64,000 nucleotides of DNA from Geosiphon pyriformis (lineage: Eukaryota > Glomeromycota > Glomeromycetes > Archaeosporales > Geosiphonaceae): contig JAAOMT010000597.1 in NCBI GenBank assembly GCA_016748015.1, forward strand, positions 664,037 to 728,036, in the 5' to 3' direction. This document shows positions 1-12,050 of the stretch, one piece after another; within the stretch, counting starts at the first letter, position 1; every line of letters starts with the position of its first letter. Below the pieces are notes generated by a model, which worked only from the letters and a program-made list of their open reading frames with translations, made no database searches and was not told where the DNA came from. The translations under genes and the position numbers were made by a program.

Positions 1-1
1 G

Positions 2-295
2 ATTGAATTCAAAGCCACAAATAATCCTGAATTTTCAAGTCTATTTCACCAGTCTGAAAATTTTTCGAAATTTGAATCCACCCAGTGGAATATTGCCGCC
101 TGCATGGCGTATCTCCAAATTGTGATGAGTGAATTCACTCAAGAATGGGAACTATGTTATGAAAAAGCGGAAAGGGCTTTAAAGATATTAATATCAAAAG
201 ATGCATCCAGGGATTCCGAAAACCAAAATTCTCAACTTGAGGAAATCTTGGTCTCAGCTCGTGGTTGGGTCTCAAAATGGTTTGAGACAGATTAA
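2..295 (+). CDS. 3' end of an unrecognised protein-coding gene (5' truncated by window edge)
   Basis: Frame 2 is open from the first bases to a TAA at 293-295, giving about 97 residues. The internal Met at 104 is not needed as a start because the frame is open upstream of it. The peptide is mixed and mostly helical in character: a QWNIAACMAYLQIVMSEF stretch, then EWELCYEKAERALKILISK, then an acidic/polar patch and a final GWVSKWFETD. There is no membrane segment or motif I can name. Its base composition is far richer in G+C than the AT desert that begins right after the stop, which supports real coding sequence. The gene body, start and introns lie outside the window, so no function is proposed. 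Confidence 0.6.
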   Translation: MEFKATNNPEFSSLFHQSENFSKFESTQWNIAACMAYLQIVMSEFTQEWELCYEKAERALKILISKDASRDSENQNSQLEEILVSARGWVSKWFETD

Positions 296-3200
296 TATTG
301 ATTCGTCTAAATCATTACACAGATTAGTCAATAAGCTAAAAAATGTTAAGAAAAGCTAACATAGCAATATTTCAACAAATAATTAATAAATAAATTAATA
401 GCAAACTTAGTACAACTATTAAAATTATTGGTTTAAATAGTTTAAAAACCAACAACTTTAAAAATTTTAATACTAGTTTTAATTTAAGCCATAATAACAG
501 CCATAATATAATTAAAGACCTTAAAATTAAAATTTTTTAGTATTCATTAATGTAAAATAACAGATTACATATTATTAAATTGTAAAAATTTTTGGTGTTT
601 TTTAAATTTAAAAAATAACAATTAGCAAAATAATAGAAACAACAATAACTTTATCTTTAATTAAAAACCTAATTAAGCTTATGTAAATTTTTAAAAAAAA
701 ATTCTTTAGTTAAAACAACTGAATATTTATCTTGAAACTAATAGGTGTATTTTTAAGAATAAGAATGCAAATTACGAGAAAAAATTTCTTATTTAGTTTT
801 AATTTAATTAATAATAATACTAAATACAAAATTCAAATAACAAGCTAAATAATCATACAAATCCAAAAAGCAAAAAGTTGGCTTCGACTTTAATTTTAAT
901 ACAGTTACTTTAAAATTCAATACCAAAGATAAAAGACCAAAAACAAAACTATTTAAAAATTTATTAAAAATTAGATTTTTATTTAATAATTAAAAATTCT
1001 ATAAAAACTTCTGTTTATATTATATTTAACTAATTAATATTCATTTATAATTCAAAAAAATTGCAAAAAATTAACAAATGTTTTTGCTATACAGTTCTTA
1101 CTAATAATAATGTTATTTTTCTTATTTGTAAAATTCAAATGACTAGATACTTTATAAATTTAATTTTAGATAGTGGTTTTTTTAATTAGTGTAATAGTTT
1201 AGCATTTTTTAAAAATAATTGAAAAATAAATAAATATAACTAATAATTAATTTAAATAAAAAAAGACTAGAAATTGTAAAAGTTATACTTGTTTAAATAA
1301 ATAAGATATATAACAAAACAAAATAAATATATTAAAAACAAAAAACTACACAATAATTATTGATAATAAATAACTAAAAAAGTAAAAGCTTTATAAAATT
1401 ATGAATTATGTAAGCTTATGATTTAATATAATAAAAAACCAATTCTAAATAAATATTAATCTTAATTAATATCTTTAGAAATAGCCAAACAAAACATTAG
1501 TCTTAAAACATATTACTAATAATAATAATAATAACAAAAATTTTACTAATTCTAAAGATAAAAAAATAAAGACAACAACAAAATTAGTCTTTACAACATT
1601 TAGTAATAAAGAAAAATCATTAAACAATATATAAACAAACAATAAGAGATTAGTTGTAATAAAAAATTCTTTTATTAATTATTTTATAATATGGTTAAAA
1701 AAATGTTGTAACAACAATCCAGCAAAAAAACTAAGTAACACTATTATTAACATAGTTTTTATACAAAATATTAATACAAATAATTTTATTTTCTTTTAAT
1801 ATTATGATTTAAAACCACAAAAATATTTTATTAATTGTTATTATTTAAAACAAAGATTATTCCAATTATATCAACTTTCTTTTCTTTTCATTATTCTTTT
1901 CCTTTTTTCTTTTCTTAATTTGTAAAGTAGTTGGTTTTTGTGAAGTGTATTGAATAAATGTTTACTGAAAAGTACAATTAATACCTAAAATTATATCAAT
2001 GCGATGTCTTTTGTTGATAGTATGAACTATCCTTCTATTTTTAGATTCTCTTGTTACCTTTTGGAAAAATAGTGACTAAGATATTTATGAGACTGATTTT
2101 GCACATTGAATTCTTACTATTCAATTCACTTATTAAAGTTATCGCCATATAATGCTGTATTACATTTAACCGTAACAATATGATGCTATTATGACATCTA
2201 AGTTTTCTGTTACACAAACATAATAAGCATCTTATTGAACAGATAAAATCTTGTTATAAGACTTTCCATGTGAACCGATAGTCATTGCCGATCTTGATCT
2301 TTTGATTATTGCCTCTTTGGACCGTATAATAGTAATTTATCAAATGCCCAAAGCAAATTTTGACGCCTGTTCTTTAAGCATAAATAATAAATAATATAAT
2401 AACAATTTTAAAAAACTAAAGCTAATACTAAAAAAGTTACTAAAAAAAAGTATATGTTTAAGATATATTTATCAATTGTTTTTAATTTATTGTGTCAATT
2501 CAATTAGTATATTTAGAGTTAAGTTATTTTTTAAAACAAATAAAAGCTATAGAATATAAAATAAGTTGGCCTTCAATTTTTTTGTAAAAAAATGTTTTTT
2601 TTTTACATTTTTGTTTAGTTTTTCTAAAGTTTACAAGCTTTATTAACTTGCAATTTGCTTTTATATATTTAATTTTCGATTATTTTAGATCTTAATGCAT
2701 TATTTAAGTTTTATTCTTTATTTTAATATTAGAATTAGCATTTTAAATTTTTTTTAAATTAGATTGTAAAAAATATATTAATTTAATATGTATTTTTAGA
2801 AGACTATTAAACAATTTATCAAACAGAGTTTAAATTATTTAAGAAAGACTCAAAAATAAAAATAGTTTAATAGCTTTATTTTTTTATTTAATAAATGAGG
2901 CTTAATCTTTATTTTCAGTGTTTATAAGAGTTTTAATTAATGAATAAATAATTATTTAGATATAAATATAATAATTTAAATTTTCAAATTCAAAAAACAA
3001 TTGTTTAAAGATAATTAAAAAAAATTTTGGTTTATTTAATTTTTTTTAAAATCCTTTTTAATAGAGATTTAATTGAAAAAGTAAATAGTATAAACAAAAT
3101 AAATTTAACTGAATGTTTTATATAAAACCAATTTTCAAAGTTTTGAAACTATTAATTAAATTGAACTTTAAATAAAAAATAAATAAGACAAAATAAAAAA

Positions 3201-6200
3201 AGATTAAGTTTAATATAATCTAAATTATTTTTATTGTTAATAATAAAATAATTTTGGGTTTTTTATGCTAAAAAAAGTAATTGTTTATATACTAATAAAT
3301 AAATCAAAAGTTTTATAACCTTACAAAAAACATTACTTTTATGTTATAAGTTCAAATAATATGTCAAAAAATAGCTAGGAAACAATAAAATTTATAGAAA
3401 TTCAATATAAAATTAGTTTTATAAATATTTTAATTACTATTTTTTTTAAAAAATAACAAAGAAATTTAAGATTAAGAAATAATTTATACTGTTAACAAAA
3501 AATAATACAGCTGTCATAATTTTATATTTTATTTTAATATTTTTATAATTTAATAACAGATATTATTTGTATTTTTTAATAAATATTTATTTAATATGTT
3601 TTATAAAAGTTAATAGTATATAATTCAAAAAAAGAGAAAAAAAGAATAAAAAAATAAAGAACTTAATATTATTGTATTAATTTTTGTTAAATTAAATTAA
3701 TTTGAGTGAAAATAATTTTTTACAGCTTTGAAAAGTCTTGTTTATATACTTTTAAAAAAGAATCAATAATTCGATTAATAATTAAGTTAATAACTAAGTT
3801 AAATACCAAGTTAATATAACTAAGAATTAAAAGATTCAATTATAATAATATGTTTAATTTCTAAAAATTCAAAGTTAATTTCATCAAAACAATTTACAAT
3901 AATTATTTATTCTAGATTCAATAATTTAAAATAGAATTATTGTGTTTTAAATTAATGACTAAACAATTATAAAGAGTTTAATTTTGAAAAAAATATTTTT
4001 GCATGAGAAAAAACAAATAAAGTATAAAATTTTCGAATTTTTTTAAGAAAAAATTGTAATAAAAGAATTATAAACTGGGACTTTAACAGATTTAATTATT
4101 GCTACCTGGCTAAAATCTAAAGCTATTTTAGTCTTATACAAAAGAATTTATGTCACATTTTTAATTTAACTATAAGTAAAAATTGATACACCAAAAAAAA
4201 GGTTTATAACAGTGTATTTATTTATTTTGTTAATAATTTGTTTTTTTTAAATTAAAATATAAAAAAATCTTTTGTCTAATATTTGTAAAAAATTTTATAA
4301 AAAAATATTTTTGTTCTAAAATTTTGAAGATATTTTACTTCAACAATTTATTTTATTATTTAATAATTATAATTTGCACAATATTTTGTTTTAAATAACA
4401 AAACTCTAAAATAAAATATAAATAGTTTGATTTTGAATTTTTTGATTAAATTTTTTATGTATTATATAGTAAACTTTACTGTTTTTTTTAAATATATAGC
4501 AGAAAATAATACAGTTAATGATTTTTTATATGCGATTAACTATTCAAGTCGATTAAGATAAGACTACACATAAAAAGCTGTAGTATTAGCCATTTGGTCA
4601 TTTATCACTACATATTTCATTAAAAAATACATATAAAAACAACTTAAGCTTATTATATAGACCAAAAAAACTTAAATGCTTTAAACTAAATATATTTTTA
4701 TTTTTTTTAAATATATTAGTTCATTTTTCTTAATTTTAAACATAAACACTCAAAATATTTTTCTGTAAATTATTAAATTAATCAAAGAAAATATACAATT
4801 TGATTTATTGTTACTTTAATATTTTTAAGCATTTTTAAAATCTTTTAATATTACTTTTAAAATACAAAAACCTTAATCAGAGTCATATACAACTAACTTA
4901 GAAATTTTAAATTATATATCTTTTTATATAACGCAGCTCAAAAAGATCATGCAAAATTTTGAATTTATAAACACTCGGCCCAAAAATTTAACCAAAAAAT
5001 TTCATTAATTTTAATAATATAATATAATATTAATATTAATATTAATATTTGCCACATATCAAAATATAATTTGATAATCATTTTAGTATTAGTCAAACCA
5101 GCTTTAAAATGTAAATTAGAATATCAAACTAATATTATTTAATTTTAATTTATATTTAGATATTTATTTAAAATTAGCAATTTTGTAAATATAGCAAACA
5201 AAATATTAAAAATCGTCAAAATAATTAAGTTACTGCTGTATAAAAACTCATTCATAATATTAAATGATAATTTGTATTAAAACAAAGCAGTATAATTTAA
5301 ACAATTAGTTAATTTATTTATTTTTTATTTTTAAATAGCTTTTAATCTTAACTCAACATATTTATTTATTAATAAATAAAACTGGTGTTTAAAAAGTTTT
5401 TTAAACAAACTTTACAAAAATAATTATTTTACTCTTATAAAAATACAGATAATAAATCATTTTATTTGGAAAACTTTTAATCAAATTGGTCTTAAATTTT
5501 ATATTTTTTTTGATTAGTTTTTGAAAATTTAAAAAATTTAAAATTTTTTTTCATATAATTATATAAACATTAAAAACATATTTTTATTTTTTTAAATAGA
5601 TGTTGTTAATAATTAGATTTTTATAATAATTTATATTTTTAATTATAAAAGAAAATTTTATTAATAATTATTATATGAAATTAAAATAATATATATAAAG
5701 AAACAGAACAGAAATTTAAAAAAAATCTCAACATATTTTTTGATATAAATTTTTTTTAATGAAATTGAATTTATACGATTTAAAATAGATTTTTTTTGTT
5801 TAAGAAGCATCTTAACTAAAAATAAAATTGTAAATATAACAAATAAGTGTTACATAAATTTTAATTAATTGCATTGATAAAATTTGAAATTTAAATTATT
5901 TGATACTTAAGAATCACATCAATTGCAAGCTAATAAATTATTATTTTATATTTTAATATTGTTATTAAAGAATTATTAATTTATTTAAATAAAATTCTGT
6001 GTCGATATTAGATTTATTAATATTTTATGCTTATTTATTTTGTTGTTGAATTTTTTTTAAAATTTTATTGTTTGTATGTTTAATTTTTTAATAACAGTTT
6101 TTATTGTTAATAACAATGCTTTTACAGTTTTCGATTTATTCAAATATTTGCAATTGTAAATATTATTTTAGTTTTAGTAATTAATTTAAATATAATATTG

Positions 6201-6492
6201 TAAATTATTTTAGCAAAATTATAACTATTTAATTCAAAGCTATTAATTTAGATTGAAAAAAAATATTCATTCAAAAAAGAATATAATTTTTGTTAATTAT
6301 AGTTTGACCAAAAAAGAATTTGTTTCAATTAAGTGCGTGTTAAAATTTTTTAAATTTTTTTATATTAAAAAAATAGCTACGTTTTAATTTTAATTTATTT
6401 TTGAAAATTTTATTTGAATTTTGCTAATATTTTATAGAGTATAAAGTTTAATAACTATATAACTTTGCTTTATTTAAAATAGCCAATTATTA

Positions 6493-6493
<1 letters not shown>
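296..6493. other. AT desert 1 (isochore-like, gene-free)
   Basis: About 6 kb of near-continuous A/T with hardly any C or G and essentially no CpG. It begins within tens of bases of the stop of the first gene and fades out near 6.8 kb. No open frame of useful length is present. Short degenerate repeats occur, such as alternating TAATAT near 5016-5048 and AATTAAGTTAATAACT-like units at 3767-3830. The only compositional break is the island at about 1.87-2.4 kb, listed separately. Confidence 0.9.
1866..2395. other. GC-richer island inside AT desert 1, possible decayed coding relic
   Basis: Composition rises abruptly here and falls again at about 2395. On the plus strand, 2268-2384 reads as an unbroken coding-like stretch (PCEPIVIADLDLLIIASLD, then MPKANFDACSL) with third positions mostly T or C. 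Around 1998-2070 another plus frame gives MSFVDSMNYPSIFRFSCYLL before two stops. The minus strand also has stop-free runs of 30-40 codons. Stop density over the whole island is close to that expected for random DNA of this composition, so the coding reading is weak. The island itself is clear. Confidence 0.35.
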
Positions 6494-6538
<45 letters not shown>

Positions 6539-6556
6539 GTTGTTGTTGTTGTTGTT
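6494..6556. repeat. Compound microsatellite (ATT)n-(GTT)n
   Basis: About 15 ATT units switch to six GTT units in the same phase. It marks the edge of AT desert 1. Confidence 0.97.
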
Positions 6557-7650
6557 TTACATAATAATAAATGATTGAAATAAGCACTTGACTATTCAAA
6601 ATACCATGAAAAATTTTATTGGTAAATAATAATAAAAAAGTTGGTTTTTTCAAAGATTTTTGAACTTTTTTTTATTTTGATAAATCTAAACAATTTCTTT
6701 GCCAATTTTATTTTCTTCAAAGCTAAAATGCTTGAGTTGATATCAAATTTTTTAGAATTTTTTTTTGGCGAAATGCAAAATCTTGTTTTTCTACACCGAA
6801 ATTACACATCAAATTTTTATTTGCATAATATCATTTGACAAAAATTTGGTTAAGGTAGAGAATGGAAATACCTTTTAGTTTAACCAATTCAGTTGTATTG
6901 CGGTGAAAGTTACGCCAAAAGTACTTAAGGACTTCATAATTCAATTTTATGGTGAATAAAAAAAATTGGTGGCGACGGGAATAAAGATAAATAAAAATAA
7001 CATTTACGTATCGGCCTTTTGAATCGTGATAAATTTTGATACCATTTTCACCCCCTATTATTTTCCACCGAGACCATAATTAATTTTATATTTTATTAAG
7101 TTGTTTATATTTAATGAAAATATTCAAAATTAGATAATTACTTGTAAATTAAATTTAGAGAAAAAAAAACAATTAATGATGAAAAAATTAAATAAATAAA
7201 GCATATCAATCAATCAATCATAAATAGTATATTAAAGGTAGCATTGAGATCATGTAATATTCTTCAATCAGTTGAATAATCAATAATCCTAAAGTTAAGC
7301 ATCTATAACATTTTCTTTAATTTAAGAATTAATAAAAATAAGAAATTAAAAAGCGGTCGCTAATAAACTTTCCTGATTTAATGAATAAATAATTTTTAAA
7401 AAGAAATTTAGCTACTCATTTAGGTAACGAGACAATTAGATTTGTTTGGTGTCTTTGTTTGTATTACAGTTCATTAAACTTATTCAAAGCGAATCATCGT
7501 TTAATGAATAAATTGAGAAATAATAGGGAGAAATAATATAAATACTTAACTCCCCCTCTAAAAAATTACTTTCTAAACAAACATTATTCTTTTTTAAAAA
7601 ACCCTATTCGAGTAATTGTCTATTCAATTTTATTCACCTAAAGTTAAACC
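6557..7650. other. Intergenic region upstream of the kinase relic
   Basis: Composition steps up to the local norm near 6.84 kb. The stretch holds the element-end-like motif CGCCAAAAGTAC (6913-6924) and AAATTGGTGGCG (about 6964-6975), which face each other about 50 nt apart. A TATA-like AATATAAATAC followed by a CT-rich patch lies at about 7536-7560, 90-115 nt before the kinase ATG. There is no credible gene; the short AT-rich frame at 6641-6838 looks like chance. Confidence 0.6.
7536..7546 (+). promoter_or_regulatory. TATA-like box upstream of the kinase relic
   Basis: AATATAAATAC lies about 105 nt before the kinase ATG and is followed by a pyrimidine-rich patch. In sequence this AT-rich the match could be chance. 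Confidence 0.25.
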
Positions 7651-9114
7651 ATGAAAAACAAAGAAATTAAAAGAACTCATCTAGAGGCTCATGATTGCAA
7701 CGAATGTAAACAATGTCAAGAGAGCATTCTAAACAATAAACTGAATTTGTGTGCGACATGCCAGTTCATACTTTTTGAAAAATTTTACTGCTAATTTTCA
7801 AGCGGCAATGACGAAGTTGATGAAATAATTAATAATCCAATATATATTCCACCTGATAATGAATGGGAATGTGGTAGTTTGAATTACTATGAATGGATTA
7901 CATGGGAGAGTTTGTTCAATATCAAGGAAATTGCTAGAGGAGGGTTCAGTATAATTTATAAAGCAACCCTAATTGATGGATTAATTGATTCATTGAGTAT
8001 AAAACATTATGGTTCAATGGAATATGAAAGAATTATTTATGGTGAAAATTTTGATGAAGTGGCAATAAAAATTATAAAAACGAATAGTTTAGAAGTATTT
8101 AAAGAGGTAAAAAAAACTATTAAATTAATATTTATGTTTAATTAATATTTACTTATTATTTATTTACTGTATATTATCTATTTAATTTTATACACTGTGT
8201 TGATAGTTAAATCTTCAAAGAGTTATGTTTATTACTAATGGGTATTTAGGTGATATCTCTAAAATATGGGGGATTAAGCAAAACGCTGAAACACTCGAGT
8301 ATGGAATTGTGATGGAGTTTGCCAAACATGGGGATATGCAAAAATTATTTAATGACAAATTTTTATTCTATGAGTTGGGAATATAAATTAAAGATCGCGT
8401 GTAATATAATTTCTGGACTTGATGCAATTTATCTATCTTGTAGTGTTCATCGTGACCTAAACTCGGGCAACATTCTACAATTAAGTACTTCTGAAATAAA
8501 AATTGGAGACCTCTGATTATGTCAACCAGTAAACAATGAAGCAACAACAACAACAACAACAACAACAGAGGAAAAAAAGATATATGGAGTGATTCCATAC
8601 ATTCCACCAGAAGTTTTAAGAGGAGAAAAGTTTACTTTTGCTGGTAATATTTATAGTTTTGCCATGTTATTATGGGAATTAGCAACAGGAATCCTTCCTT
8701 TTCATGATTGTTCTCATGACCACCTTCTTATAATGGATATTTTGAATAGTATTAGGCCTGAAATTATCTCACCATTTATTCCACCTTCTATTGCCGAAAT
8801 AATTATAAAGTGTTGGGATGTTAATCCCGAGAATCGTTCTACTACTAGGGAAGTTTACCTAATGTTGAGTGAACTTAATTGCCAGAATTCCGAGTTTTTA
8901 GAATCAAAGAAATACTTAAAAAAAAATTTTAAAGAGCAACTCGACAACAAAAGAATCTTTAGGAATATTATCAAAATATATTAAATTCCTTAAAAAAACA
9001 AAGAAACGCGATTATATACCAACACCCTTAACAACAAAGATAAAAATTCATCCAGGAGCAGTTTATACAAGTCGTCTTTTAACAGCACAGATGGTTGATT
9101 TTTCTAAAGATTAG
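7651..9114 (+). pseudogene. Protein kinase-like pseudogene of the AM-fungal expanded kinase family
   Basis: The ATG at 7651 opens a leader with CxxC-type Cys pairs (CNECKQC, CATC) and a SGNDEVDEII segment, then a kinase domain. Visible motifs are IARGGFSIIYKA (glycine loop), VAIKII (catalytic Lys), VHRDLNSGNIL (catalytic loop), GDL (DFG position), IYGVIPYIPPEVLRGEKFT (activation segment/APE), YSFAMLLWELATG and CWDVNPENRSTT. The HPGAVYTSRLL signature typical of this family is near the end. One intron is likely at 8107-8206 (GT...AG, phase 0). The frame is broken four times: TAA at 7792, one extra T in the T-run 8360-8364, TGA at 8514 where the family has Gly after GDL, and an indel at the A-run 8949-8952; it then ends with TAG at 9112. 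The catalytic Lys, HRD and APE-region residues survive, so inactivation looks recent. The two indels lie in homopolymers and could be assembly errors, but the two stops cannot be explained that way. Confidence 0.85.
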
Positions 9115-10498
9115 TTTATCTATTTTCGTATTGAATAATTTATTGATTTAATTATTATACAGTATTTTAAAAATTCTTTTTATCTTAATTTACTTTACTT
9201 TACTTTACTTTACTTTATAAAGAATTCGTCTATTTGCCTAATGAACAAAATTGAGAATATATAATTATGTGGAATTGATTAGTCTATTATACTTAGACTC
9301 TTAAAAGGATTCATTTTATTATTTAGTTAATCTTTTCATAAGTGATATTAGTTATAAAGTTTATTAAATTCATTTCGACATGTTAAATTATACAGATATA
9401 GTCATATTACTTTTATTAAAAAGATTAATATATCATAAATTGTATTCTTTTTCATTTAAGATGTTGTCCGAGTGTAAATTACAAATGAACCTTAAATGCT
9501 TTCAAGTGCTGAGTGAAGCTAAAAAATTTTTGATAAAGGTCGATTTACGCAAATTTTTAATTTAAAGTTACCAAGACTATAACCATCAAAAAATATCTGA
9601 CTTTACAGCTGTTTTTTTTTTTGAAATTATAGATGCTTTGAGAATCTCTTAAATCTTTTTGACTGCAAAATAAAAATTAGTGAATTTTATGATATTATAT
9701 ATTGTTAGTTTTGTTAAGCCCTAAAATTTTTTGGCATAATTTTCTTTTTGTGGTAAAAAATACCAAAGGGAAATAATTCATTTTTACAATAAATTTTTTT
9801 TAAAGTATAAATAACACACAAATGGATTAATGAAACATAATGATTTCATTATATCTTCAATAATAATGTGTCATTGGCTATAATTTTAAATTTTCATTTT
9901 AATAAATGATAAAATTATGAAAAATAAAAAAGTCTTTTAAATGAGAATTTTAAGCTTTATTTTTTAAAATTCATATTTTTGAAAATACTATATATGTAGA
10001 AAAGTTTTTTTTTATTTTTTTTTATTTTTGATTATAAAATTTTAATAGAATATATTTTCAAGACACAAAATATTTTTATACATATCTCACATATATATAT
10101 TAAAAAAGATAATTTATGAATTTTTATTGCAAAAAAAATAGAAAAGTAAGAATATTTGTTAATTAGTTTAAATACTATTTAATTTTTATAAATAAATTAT
10201 AAAACGAAATTAAAAAACCACAAATAAAGGAAATTTTGAATAAAAAATTTCCTTTATTTAATAAAACTATTTTTAAAAAAATTTTTAAGTTTAGCTTTGT
10301 AAATCTGTAATAATTAAATATCGAAAAAGAGTTAAGAAATTATCAATAATTTATTAAATTTTTAAGTAAACTTGAACATCATCATTATCATAATAGTATC
10401 ATTTTGAAAATAAATGTATTGCATTTCATTAATTTAAGGTCAATATTTCTTTGATATAGCTGTACAACTAAATTACAAGCTTTTCATTAATAATCCCT
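9115..10498. other. Intergenic, AT-rich
   Basis: Holds a pentanucleotide array of TTTAC/ACTTT at about 9189-9227 (about seven units). The short frame at 9380-9565 has no recognisable content. Nothing else is supportable. Confidence 0.7.
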
Positions 10499-10684
10499 TC
10501 ATGTCGTAACTCCCATGCGTATGATTGTAAAAAGGGTAAAGTGTTGATTTTCGTAAATCTTTTTAACTCTTCTAATCAAGAATCGACGGCTTTCAGTAAA
10601 GTAAATGTGAACATTACTTGACCCTAAGACTAATGCAAAAACAATAAAAAAAACAATAAGAGATTTAGATTTAGCAATTGACAA
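10499..10684 (-). pseudogene. Small ORF with signal-peptide-like start, possibly a decayed small secreted protein
   Basis: The minus-strand frame begins with a basic stretch and a strong hydrophobic run (SKSLIVFFIVFALVLGSSNV), then a basic segment (SRRFLIRRVKKIYENQ), and ends at TGA 10499-10501. That layout resembles the secretion signal and short mature part of fungal small secreted proteins. No ATG starts this frame: the first codon is TTG, and an in-frame TAA lies just upstream. An ATG about 22 nt upstream is out of frame by one, so a single indel would explain the loss. There are no Cys residues in the mature part. Function unknown; it may be a chance frame. Confidence 0.27.
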
Positions 10685-11972
10685 AGAAGAAAGTTAATCA
10701 TTAAGAAATTTAGAAATAAATCTTTATTTAACAGATAATTTAACAAGCTTTGTCTATTCATTTTATGATTTTCATTTGCTTATAGTTTTTTACCTTCCAC
10801 ATTGATTTAAAGTAAGAAATTGATATTGTAAACTTTTTGACTTCAAGTATCATCTTTTAAGATTATAGTCATGTGATTTACTCTTGGCTATTTATCAAAT
10901 AAAATTTGAATAATTAGAAGCCATTAAAAAGTACATTTAAAAGGAAATAGGAACTGCTTTATTTCTATTTTAGTAGTTTTCAATTGGTGGATTACGCTTA
11001 ATTAATTTGAAATTGCCATATTTATCATGATAATGGTACTTGGTGACCTTTCTAAAAATGCATATTCCAAATTTCTACCGTGTGTTACAGCTTCACAGAT
11101 ATGGATGCATTGTAACTTACAACTTGCAGTTGCAAAAAAAAATATGTAGCTACAAAGCAGAGAAATGTCAAAACATAATAATTTTGATAGCTTTCATTCT
11201 TTTATTTTGTTTTATTTAACTGATAGGCACATTCTATTTTTTAATGGAATCTTTAACATGGAAAATTTTTTCCTGTTTAAAGTTTACGATTTACATCCGA
11301 GTCAAGAAAAAATATATTATTTTTCTAATATATTCATGTATAAAATTTTCCGAATATGATTGGAACATATCATTAATATCTTTGAAAGTGTTTTATATTT
11401 TCAGTTTGCCAATTATTAATCCTTCTCGCATTTTCCTATACGATTAGAGTCTTTTTCAAAGTTCTTGATTAGTTAAATTGTAATACTTTTTCGGGTAAAT
11501 TATACTCTCTTACTTGTTATTTTTTCTCAATTAGGAAAACATTTGTTAATCTAAAGCTTGTAACCAGTCAAAAGTTAGAATGATAAAAAAATGAATTTTT
11601 GATACAAAAAATATCTCAAAACACTATGACAATTAATACTCAAAATAAAGAGTCTTTACGACACTCTTCATGTATAAGTAAATCCCAACCGGGGGGGGGG
11701 GAAAGAGTTTAATCTGCAATCATGACATCTTTGATAATTTTCAATTAGATTTAGTTATCAAATTTCCCCTTTTTTTTCGCTGACCAACTTGATATTTTCA
11801 GATTATAAATTGGGTTTTTTTTAAAACAGATGTGACATTCATAGATTCAAAGCATCAAAATTAGACTCAAATTATCTGATTTTAACAGCAAGAGTTTGTA
11901 CAAATAACTAAATTATGATATTCAAAAGACTTTTTAAGAATTTCGTCATTTTATAATGAGATTTTGTTTCCT

Positions 11973-12004
11973 ATAATAATAATAATAATAATAACAACAA
12001 CAAC

Positions 12005-12049
<45 letters not shown>

Positions 12050-12050
12050 T
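11973..12050. repeat. Compound microsatellite (AAT)n-(AAC)n-(AAT)n
   Basis: AAT units with a short in-phase AAC block (about 11994-12006), then AAT again. Confidence 0.97.

Noticed and set aside
1866-2381. Minus-strand single-frame relic from an ATG at 2381 to TAA at 1866 with a Lys-rich tail
   Set aside because: It has about a dozen stops, close to random expectation for this composition, so a uniform frame over the whole island is not evidence by itself.
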